NCBI GenBank assembly: GCA_029250385.1
Contig: JAQXFJ010000277.1
Location: forward strand, 1-5,330
Reading direction: 5' to 3'
Source: Candidatus Poseidoniaceae archaeon
GTDB lineage: Archaea; Thermoplasmatota; Poseidoniia; Poseidoniales; Poseidoniaceae
DNA: 5,330 bases
Position numbers and translations under genes: made by a program. Under the pieces are notes generated by a model. That model was not told where the DNA came from. It saw nothing but the letters and a program-made list of their open reading frames with translations, and did not search any database. Shown here piece after piece: positions 1-5,330 of the stretch. The number at the start of each line of letters is the position of its first letter. The stretch's first letter is position 1.

Positions 1-1440
1 TACATTGTTGGCGTTATTGACTCCTGTAGATCCCCAAGGGGCAAGGAACGTTTCATTAGTCATATCAAAACGAGCAAGTCCAATATCAGAAGTTGCAATA
101 TAAGCCATATTATTGAAGGTCGCTATATCTTTGATTATTGAAGAGCCCAGCCCAGAATTTTCATCATAGGTTGTTATTGAGTTACTAGATATGTCAATTA
201 TCGAAATTGCTGAATCTGAATTAACTGAGAGCAAATTATTACCAGAAATTGCTAGGCGGTTCACATTATTACTAAACAATCCGTCAATATCAGACCAGGT
301 CTGTACTATGGTTCCATTACTGAGCATTTTGTGAGTGCCCGTGTTCTGTCCTGCAATGTAAATATGCACGCCATCGGTAATCAGATGATTGACATCATCG
401 CCAATTAACTTTGGCGTAAGCCATCTTGAAGCAGTAGTATCATATCGATTCATGATTCCATCTGCGGCAACGAAAAGCACACCATCGAGCTCTACAACAT
501 CATCCATATCTGCTGAGGTTGGTCCACTCGCCAATAGCATGTTACCTTGGTAAAGTGGCGTTCCCGCAGCATCAAGAATAGCCAAATCTCCGCCACCGTC
601 ACTGATTAATACAATCTCAGTTGATGGAGATCTTACGCCTATGTTTGGCCATGTCAATAGTTTTCGGCCATCATCAACTAGTCCATAATCAGCCAAATCA
701 TAAGTCTGTAAGAATACACCATTTGCGGTGTTGTACGTTTGGATAGCGTCGCCGTTTAGGATCATCAAAATATTACTTGAAAGAGCAACATCGGCGACAT
801 TGTTTGATGTCAACCAATTACCATCGTTCCAGGTAGAAAGCCAGAAACCGGTATTCCAGTCGTATCGTGCTAAGCCAGCGTCTTCTGAAGTCATAAGCAG
901 TTGGTTGCCGGAAATTTCGAAGGAAGTAACAGAATCGGAATGTAGATTATTAGCACTTGACCAAGCAGACAATTCAGAATTTGTTGTTAAATCCCATCTA
1001 AGTACGCCGCCATTTTCAAAAGAAAAGTAGAGAACATTGCCAGTTTCGATAATGTCTAGGGCTTGTCCAACTGGGTTTTTGAACAACACATTATTCCAAT
1101 CATTCCCATCAAATACGGCGATTCTATTAGCAGTTGACCCGTAAGGGGTCCCATCACTAGCGATTATGAATTGTTCAAATTGGACAAATTCAATAGTGTC
1201 CAAATCAACCACAGTCTCTGGCAATGGTGTTAAAATAGAGGTATCTACGAGTGAAATCGCATGGAAATAATCATCATTGGTTAGCACGTGTAGAGCAAGG
1301 TTAGTATAATCAATTTCAAGGTCGACGATTTTTTCTGCATCGTCAAAACCGATGATATCGATAATCTTCGGCTGATTATTGTAATCGATAACCAATAATG
1401 AATTATCAATTGCCAAATACATCCTTCCATCAACGAAGTG
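1..1440 (-). repeat. Series of about 43-residue propeller-like protein repeats
   Basis: Aligning by eye on the Asp (or Asn) that ends the strand rich in hydrophobic and aromatic residues gives positions 211, 258, 303, 342, 386, 429 (Asn), 482, 526, 567 (Asn), 608 and 651 of the protein. The spacings are 47, 45, 39, 44, 43, 53, 44, 41, 41 and 43 residues. A strand such as LYFS, LLMTS, LFVAA, IYIA or AYIATS comes 8-15 residues before many of these Asp residues. The repeats are diverged at DNA level, so this is an old protein repeat rather than recent tandem duplication. The array continues beyond the left edge. Confidence 0.7.
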
Positions 1441-2016
1441 AATTGCATAGTCTGCAATGTTAATGTCTACAGGTTCAAACGTCACTGCAGGGTCAACAGG
1501 GGCTAAAGCCTCGATTACCAAGTCATTAATTTCTGCACCCGAGGGGAGTGTCCAATAAGCACCAGCATCGCTGTTGGGCGACAGCCTGCCCGTATGGGGA
1601 TTAGCGCCAGTGAAGGAATCGCTTGAACCTAGCATGCCCAAACCATTCCAATCAAACAGGTTGATGCCAACATCACTGGCAGTTATCACAGGTTCTTGGA
1701 TTAACATCCCGTCACTGCCATTCACTCTAACTTCCATAGTTACATTCGACAGGAGAGCGCCTGGGGCAAATTCGAGCCCCCAGTTTGCATTGGCTGACAT
1801 CCCTATACTTGGGTCCGCTCCTACAGCGTCGAGTTGTACCCAACCAGTATCATTGCTGCCTTGCTTTTCCCAAACGGTGGCGTTGCCGTTTTCGTGGGCA
1901 GAAACGGGGTTTACAGTCAGTAACGGCGAAAGTGAGGTAATTACCATCAACAAAGTGAGTAGCAAAGCCTTTTTTGCTCCGCTAATTGGAGATACCACAC
2001 TAAATTTGCCGTTCAT
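1..2016 (-). CDS. Secreted multi-repeat beta-propeller-like protein, 3' end outside window
   Basis: The minus-strand frame is open for 672 codons from ATG 2016 to the left edge, with no stop, so the C-terminus is missing. I chose ATG 2016 because it begins a standard signal peptide: Lys at 4, 15 and 16, a hydrophobic run at about 17-35, and a V-S-A site after residue 40. Two upstream in-frame ATGs (2154 and 2106) would bury this signal behind a 30-46 residue leader. Residues about 41-175 look like a beta-rich extracellular domain. From about 193 onward, units of roughly 43 residues recur, each with a strand ending in aromatic or aliphatic-Asp (for example GLARYD at 381 and GLARFD at 646). That pattern fits beta-propeller blades. 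The mature protein is rich in Asp, Asn, Ser and Trp, as expected for an exported protein. Similar proteins are common in marine archaea, but the ligand or role is unknown. The coding frame and export are well supported; the propeller fold is inferred from the repeat pattern. Confidence 0.88.
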   Translation of the reverse strand, partial: MNGKFSVVSPISGAKKALLLTLLMVITSLSPLLTVNPVSAHENGNATVWEKQGSNDTGWVQLDAVGADPSIGMSANANWGLEFAPGALLSNVTMEVRVNGSDGMLIQEPVITASDVGINLFDWNGLGMLGSSDSFTGANPHTGRLSPNSDAGAYWTLPSGAEINDLVIEALAPVDPAVTFEPVDINIADYAIHFVDGRMYLAIDNSLLVIDYNNQPKIIDIIGFDDAEKIVDLEIDYTNLALHVLTNDDYFHAISLVDTSILTPLPETVVDLDTIEFVQFEQFIIASDGTPYGSTANRIAVFDGNDWNNVLFKNPVGQALDIIETGNVLYFSFENGGVLRWDLTTNSELSAWSSANNLHSDSVTSFEISGNQLLMTSEDAGLARYDWNTGFWLSTWNDGNWLTSNNVADVALSSNILMILNGDAIQTYNTANGVFLQTYDLADYGLVDDGRKLLTWPNIGVRSPSTEIVLISDGGGDLAILDAAGTPLYQGNMLLASGPTSADMDDVVELDGVLFVAADGIMNRYDTTASRWLTPKLIGDDVNHLITDGVHIYIAGQNTGTHKMLSNGTIVQTWSDIDGLFSNNVNRLAISGNNLLSVNSDSAISIIDISSNSITTYDENSGLGSSIIKDIATFNNMAYIATSDIGLARFDMTNETFLAPWGSTGVNNANNV
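1897..2016 (-). other. Signal peptide of the secreted repeat protein (residues 1-40)
   Basis: The first 16 residues carry three lysines. Next comes an uninterrupted hydrophobic stretch rich in Leu, Val and Ile at about residues 17-35, and then N-P-V-S-A, a good signal peptidase I site, before H41. No lipobox Cys is present at the site, so release or anchoring by another route is more likely than lipoprotein attachment. Any C-terminal anchor would lie outside the window. Confidence 0.8.
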
Positions 2017-2039
2017 TGGTATATTGGCACATCTTACAC

Positions 2040-2072
2040 TATTTGAACGCGGCCCTAATTCGTGTTCAAATA
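2040..2072. promoter_or_regulatory. Perfect 9-base inverted repeat, possible operator
   Basis: TATTTGAAC at 2040-2048 is the exact reverse complement of GTTCAAATA at 2064-2072, with a 15-base spacer. The arm centres are 24 bases apart, a little over two helical turns. The distal arm overlaps the proposed TATA box of the secreted-protein gene and the proximal arm covers its expected transcription start. That is where a dimeric repressor would block initiation. It could also form a stem-loop in a leader transcript, or be chance in AT-rich DNA. Confidence 0.4.
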
Positions 2073-2076
2073 TATC
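2067..2076 (-). promoter_or_regulatory. Putative TATA box for the secreted repeat protein gene
   Basis: On the minus strand this reads GATATATTTG, an archaeal TATA-like element. Its centre is about 56 bases from the chosen ATG at 2016. With a typical TATA-to-start distance of about 25 bases, transcription would begin near 2046 and leave a leader of about 30 bases. A second AT-rich run (TTTTTATGA on the minus strand, just upstream) could serve instead. Called by eye only. Confidence 0.4.
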
Positions 2077-2126
2077 ATAAAAACTGTCGAATAAACCGTT
2101 AATCATCCAAAAACCCAGTTCACATC

Positions 2127-2136
2127 GTACATACTT
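2127..2136 (+). promoter_or_regulatory. Weak TATA-like element for the malic enzyme gene
   Basis: The sequence GTACATACTT is centred about 27 bases before ATG 2158. That is where a TATA box would sit if the transcript were leaderless, which fits the absence of a Shine-Dalgarno sequence. The match to the archaeal consensus is poor. AT-rich stretches further upstream near 2077-2097 are alternatives and would give a leader of several tens of bases. Confidence 0.25.
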
Positions 2137-2157
2137 CCCCAAACAATCAAACATCGT

Positions 2158-4509
2158 ATGCGACTTCGAGGACTTGGAAGTGTTTCATTGGACGAGCGAA
2201 AAGAGCAACAACTCAAAAAAGAAGCACTAGCTTATCACGAGGCAAAACCGCATGGAAAGATCAAGGTTGTACCGACAAAACCCCATTCCACTGCCCATGA
2301 ATTAAGCCTGGCATATTCGCCTGGTGTTGCGTATCCTTGTTTGGAGATTGCTGAAAAACCAGAATCTGCTTACAAGTATACTTCAAAGGCTAATTTAGTT
2401 GCAGTTATCTCTAACGGGACTGCGGTGTTAGGTTTGGGGAATATCGGTCCCTTGGCCAGTAAACCAGTTATGGAAGGTAAAGGATTATTGCTCAAAACGT
2501 TTGCAGATATTGATGTATTTGACATTGAAGTTGACACAGAGGACCCTGAATCATTCATTGAAACCGTGGTAAACATATCGAAAACCTTCGGTGGAATCAA
2601 CTTAGAAGACATCAAAGCACCTGAGTGCTTTGAGATTGAACGACGCATAGCCGCTGAGACAGATATCCCGGTTATGCACGATGATCAACACGGGACCGCA
2701 ATAATTTCTGGTGCAGCATTGATAAATGCAGCAGAATTACAAAATAAGAAATTATCAGATATCACGGTTGTTGTACTTGGTGCAGGCGCTTCAGCCATAG
2801 CATGTGCGACCCATTATGTTGCGTTAGGCGTGAGTAGAAAAAATATCAAAATGGTAGATAGTAAAGGAATTCTAACTAAACAGCGACTCTCTGCAGGTGA
2901 GCTAAATCAATACAAAGCAGATTTCGCTCATGACATACCGGACGGAGACCTTGCGGCAGCATTAACCGGGGCAGACGTCCTTCTAGGATTATCTAAAGGC
3001 GGGTTAGTAAGCAAAGAAATGGTCGCTAGTATGGCGGCAAAGCCAATTATTTTCGCCTTAGCAAATCCTACTCCAGAAATAACCCCAGAGGAAGTAATGG
3101 AAGTAAGATCAGATGCGATAATTGCTACTGGGCGATCCGATTATCCAAATCAAGTAAACAACGTCTTGGGATTCCCTTACATTTTCAGAGGGGCGTTAGA
3201 TGTTCGAGCTAAAGACATCACGCAAAACATGAAGATGGCAGCCACAAAAGCCCTAGCCGAATTGGCAAGACAACCAGTTCCTGATTATATCTCAGAGGCA
3301 TATGATGGAGCAACAATGCAGTTTGGCCCGGAGTACATTATTCCAAAACCGTTTGATCGCCGAGTTCTAATTTGGGAAGCATCAGCAGTAGCCCAAGCAG
3401 CAGTGGATGAAGGAATTACTCAGATTGGTAAGGACGAGTTCTCCATAACGCAGTATCGTGAAGAATTAGAAAGTCGCCTTGGCCTATCTTACTCGATTAT
3501 GCGCCATATGATAAATCAAGTTAGAGGCCGAGGCAAACGAATTGTATTTCCCGAAGGCGACAATGAAAAGGTGCTAAAAGCCTCAGCACAGTTAACGGAA
3601 CAGAGAATTTGTCATCCAATTCTATTGGGTTCAAAAGAACGGATTGATTCTATGGTGGAGGAACTTGGGCTAGAATTTGAATATGAAGTATTTGATCCAC
3701 GGTATGATGAACGAAGAAAAAATCTCTATGCCCCTGCTTTGTTCAAACGGCGTATGCGTAAGGGTATGACTTTGGAGGATGCTGAAAGACTGCTCAAGAG
3801 CCGCCCTTACTTTGCTAGCCAAATGGTTGCTTCTGGTGATGCTGATGGGTTTGTCGGCGGAGTTAGTCGAAATTATGCAGATGTATTGAGGCCAACAATC
3901 GAAGTAATTGGTTCAGATTCTTCTGCTCATTGTGTTATTGGCTGCTATATGGTTAACGTGAACGGCAGAACAATATTTCTTGCCGATGCAACAGTCAATG
4001 TATATCCTGATAGCCCAACCTTGGCTGAAATTGCGATACAAACAGCAAAGATTGCTCGAAGATTTGGTATCAAACCCAAGGTTGCAATGTTATCATTTTC
4101 TAATTTTGGTAGTACTAGAGCCCAACGCTCAACAAGGATAGAAGAGGCTGTAGTAATGGCTAAAGAAATCGATCCAACGCTGATTATTGATGGGCCAATG
4201 CAGGCTGACACGGCTTTGAATCGAAGTGTGCAGGAAGACTATCCATTCATGGATTTTGAAGGGCCAGCAAATGTCTTGGTATTGCCAAATCTTGCTGCAG
4301 CTAATATTGCTTACAAATTACTTGAGGAACTTGGTGGTGCTGAAATGACAGGACCAATTTTGGAAGGAATGGACAAACCAGTTCAGTTGGTCGCCCGTAC
4401 AGACGGTGTAAGGCACATCGTCAATATGGCAACCATTTGTGCTGCAGACGCAATCAGACAGGACTCTTATTGGGAGACATTAGCAGCAGAAAACATTAAT
4501 CAAGATTGA
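2158..4509 (+). CDS. maeB: Malic enzyme fused to a phosphotransacetylase-like domain (MaeB type)
   Basis: This 783-residue protein should oxidatively decarboxylate malate to pyruvate and CO2 in the cytoplasm, reducing NAD(P)+. Residues 1 to about 430 are the malic enzyme part. They show the catalytic Tyr in AYSPGVA (Y53), NGTAVLGLGNIG at 86-97, the catalytic Lys in VMEGKG (K108), and metal ligands in NLEDIKAPE (E150, D151) and HDDQHGTA (D176). The dinucleotide loop is GAGASA at 208-213, and TGRSDYPNQVNN lies at 324-335. Residues about 445-775 are a PTA domain, with FPEGD at 464, an RP at 578-579, SFSNFGS at 646-652 and DGPMQADTAL at 678-687. The usual LSRG...D active-site motif is replaced (A746, R747, H753). 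In known MaeB proteins this half is not a transacetylase but senses acetyl-CoA; that role is inferred here. D234 at the end of the second Rossmann strand does not settle NAD versus NADP. Length is slightly above E. coli MaeB (759), partly from an N-terminal extension of about 14 residues. An in-frame stop at 2092-2094 and no other ATG support the chosen start. Confidence 0.96.
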   Translation: MRLRGLGSVSLDERKEQQLKKEALAYHEAKPHGKIKVVPTKPHSTAHELSLAYSPGVAYPCLEIAEKPESAYKYTSKANLVAVISNGTAVLGLGNIGPLASKPVMEGKGLLLKTFADIDVFDIEVDTEDPESFIETVVNISKTFGGINLEDIKAPECFEIERRIAAETDIPVMHDDQHGTAIISGAALINAAELQNKKLSDITVVVLGAGASAIACATHYVALGVSRKNIKMVDSKGILTKQRLSAGELNQYKADFAHDIPDGDLAAALTGADVLLGLSKGGLVSKEMVASMAAKPIIFALANPTPEITPEEVMEVRSDAIIATGRSDYPNQVNNVLGFPYIFRGALDVRAKDITQNMKMAATKALAELARQPVPDYISEAYDGATMQFGPEYIIPKPFDRRVLIWEASAVAQAAVDEGITQIGKDEFSITQYREELESRLGLSYSIMRHMINQVRGRGKRIVFPEGDNEKVLKASAQLTEQRICHPILLGSKERIDSMVEELGLEFEYEVFDPRYDERRKNLYAPALFKRRMRKGMTLEDAERLLKSRPYFASQMVASGDADGFVGGVSRNYADVLRPTIEVIGSDSSAHCVIGCYMVNVNGRTIFLADATVNVYPDSPTLAEIAIQTAKIARRFGIKPKVAMLSFSNFGSTRAQRSTRIEEAVVMAKEIDPTLIIDGPMQADTALNRSVQEDYPFMDFEGPANVLVLPNLAAANIAYKLLEELGGAEMTGPILEGMDKPVQLVARTDGVRHIVNMATICAADAIRQDSYWETLAAENINQD

Positions 4510-5330
4510 TGTTGCTCTCCATCTTCATACATGATAACCGGTCGTTTTGGTCGCCAAAAAGCGCCGGTGACAAATCCTGCACACAAACCGCCAAACAGTA
4601 AATTTACCCATCCAGAATAGACATAATCCCCCATTCCTCTAAGCCAAGGTATGGCAAATGAAGGAACAACACCGAGTAAGACTGTCCAAATTAGTTCAGA
4701 TCTTATATTACCCGCTAAATCAGCTTTTCTAGGAACCGTAACCGGGCTACCTTCCCTTATTGGAGTCAGTACTAGTCTTAGGGATAAACCCTGATTTTCA
4801 CGATCCATAGGGGCGCTAGATAGCGCAATTATCTCTTTATTTGAGGGGTGAATTTCCATGGTTGCAGTATGCCATTGCATAGGGCCATGCCCATCAAACC
4901 CTCGAGGGCGCCCGTCCATCATAGCACCGCGGTAATTACCCGTAACGGCATCCGCTAAGATTTCCTTAGCTTTACAACTAATTTCAATCGCTTTTTGTTC
5001 TCTAGCATGCATCCATTCCCCCTGAGTCGGGCAGCGAATTTCCCAATTTACAAAATCACCATCTAGAGCTGCAAGACTTTCCTCAAGGGAATCATTAACC
5101 ATGGCGATAATCACTGACAATCTTTCAGAATTCCAGACAGTTTCATCACCCAAAGCTATTTCGCTATCTAAGAGGCTTGACAATTGTTGATTACTTAACG
5201 GATTTTTCATGATATAAAACTCTGGGCATTTGACTTCATGACAAGGCCGTTGGCCCGCATATATCCATCCGCCCTTTGATTCTCCGACAAAAACCGATCC
5301 TGCACCGACTTTTGAGAATTTAAGTCCGGC
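4500..5330 (-). CDS. Unknown protein with two C-terminal membrane segments, 5' end outside window
   Basis: I do not recognise this family. Counting from ATG 5210, 236 residues follow to the TGA at 4502-4500. The frame is also open without a stop from 5210 to the right edge, adding 40 residues including PCHEVKC and GGWIYAG. There is no Shine-Dalgarno sequence before 5210, and the added stretch has the low G at third positions seen in the other genes. I therefore think the true start lies outside the window. From M5210, residues 1-90 are soluble, acidic and probably largely helical; 91-115 are Gly/Arg-rich (MMDGRPRGFDGHG); 116-150 look like beta strands; 172-190 and 199-219 are hydrophobic, probably a membrane hairpin. 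A short Lys/Arg cluster (RPKR) and an acidic tail follow. The large soluble part and short tail probably lie on the same side of the membrane. The 3' end overlaps the malic enzyme gene by 10 bases. The frame is secure; the function is unknown. Confidence 0.8.
   Translation of the reverse strand, partial: AGLKFSKVGAGSVFVGESKGGWIYAGQRPCHEVKCPEFYIMKNPLSNQQLSSLLDSEIALGDETVWNSERLSVIIAMVNDSLEESLAALDGDFVNWEIRCPTQGEWMHAREQKAIEISCKAKEILADAVTGNYRGAMMDGRPRGFDGHGPMQWHTATMEIHPSNKEIIALSSAPMDRENQGLSLRLVLTPIREGSPVTVPRKADLAGNIRSELIWTVLLGVVPSFAIPWLRGMGDYVYSGWVNLLFGGLCAGFVTGAFWRPKRPVIMYEDGEQHQS

Larger units (their letters stand above)
2017..2157. promoter_or_regulatory. Divergent intergenic promoter region
   Basis: These 141 bases separate the start codons of the secreted repeat protein (leftward) and the malic enzyme (rightward), so both promoters should lie here. 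Neither start has a recognisable Shine-Dalgarno sequence just upstream, which suits leaderless or short-leader archaeal transcripts. The minus-strand reading frame of the secreted protein stays open back to a stop at 2187-2185, so a longer N-terminus cannot be formally excluded. The signal peptide argues against it. Confidence 0.6.

Noticed and set aside
728..1030. Plus-strand open frame of 100 codons
   Set aside because: It lies wholly antisense to the secreted repeat protein, whose frame shows signal peptide and repeat structure. The peptide has no recognisable domain.
1168..1194. Imperfect AT-rich palindrome resembling the intergenic inverted repeat (TTCAAATTGGACAAATT)
   Set aside because: It lies inside coding sequence for Phe/Gln/Glu-rich residues (EFVQFEQF) and does not match the 9-base arms exactly. 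Codon composition explains it.
1574..2080. Plus-strand open frame of 168 codons
   Set aside because: It is antisense to the signal peptide and first domain of the secreted protein, has no domain pattern, and is rich in Pro and Ser as antisense shadows often are.
2370..2648. Minus-strand open frame inside the malic enzyme gene
   Set aside because: It is antisense to highly conserved malic enzyme motifs, so the plus strand explains the sequence fully.
3945..4211. Minus-strand open frame inside the PTA-like domain
   Set aside because: It is antisense to conserved PTA motifs (SFSNFGS, DGPMQADTAL) and has no features of its own.
4510..4570. Possible terminator for the malic enzyme gene downstream of its stop
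   Set aside because: I found only a short T run (GTCGTTTTGG) and no convincing stem, and the stretch codes for the C-terminus of the opposing gene.
1..5330. tRNA, rRNA, CRISPR array, insertion sequence or attachment site
   Set aside because: I saw no cloverleaf-like segment, regularly spaced DNA repeat, transposase motif or terminal inverted repeat. Almost all of the window is accounted for by three protein genes.

Overview
The window holds three protein-coding genes and no RNA gene, mobile element or CRISPR array that I can see. A minus-strand gene for a large secreted repeat protein fills positions 2016 to 1 and runs off the left edge. A complete plus-strand gene for a fused malic enzyme/phosphotransacetylase-like protein (MaeB type) lies at 2158-4509. 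A minus-strand gene for a protein of unknown function with two C-terminal membrane segments runs from the right edge down to 4500. The first two genes are divergent and share a 141-base intergenic region. The last two are convergent and their 3' ends overlap by 10 bases.

Organism: the DNA is moderately AT-rich. No gene start in view has a clear Shine-Dalgarno sequence, and TATA-like boxes sit at plausible archaeal distances. The secreted protein is rich in Asp and Asn, with a signal peptide followed by many beta-propeller-like repeats. Together with the MaeB-type fusion this fits a planktonic marine euryarchaeon such as Marine Group II (Poseidoniales). That is an inference from style, not from a marker gene, and a bacterial source is not excluded.

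How the genes relate: the malic enzyme is central metabolism, converting malate to pyruvate and CO2 and so linking the TCA cycle to pyruvate and reducing power. Its PTA-like half lacks two residues needed for phosphotransacetylase catalysis and is more likely an acetyl-CoA sensor than a second enzyme. The repeat protein probably works outside the membrane, perhaps in binding. Nothing ties the three genes into one pathway: they are transcribed in different directions, and only the divergent promoter region could link two of them.

I found no clear new multi-gene system. The points most worth a second look are the long propeller-like repeat series (at least 11 units in view), a perfect 9-base inverted repeat over the likely promoter of the secreted protein, the substituted PTA active site, and the unplaced N-terminus of the membrane protein at the right edge.
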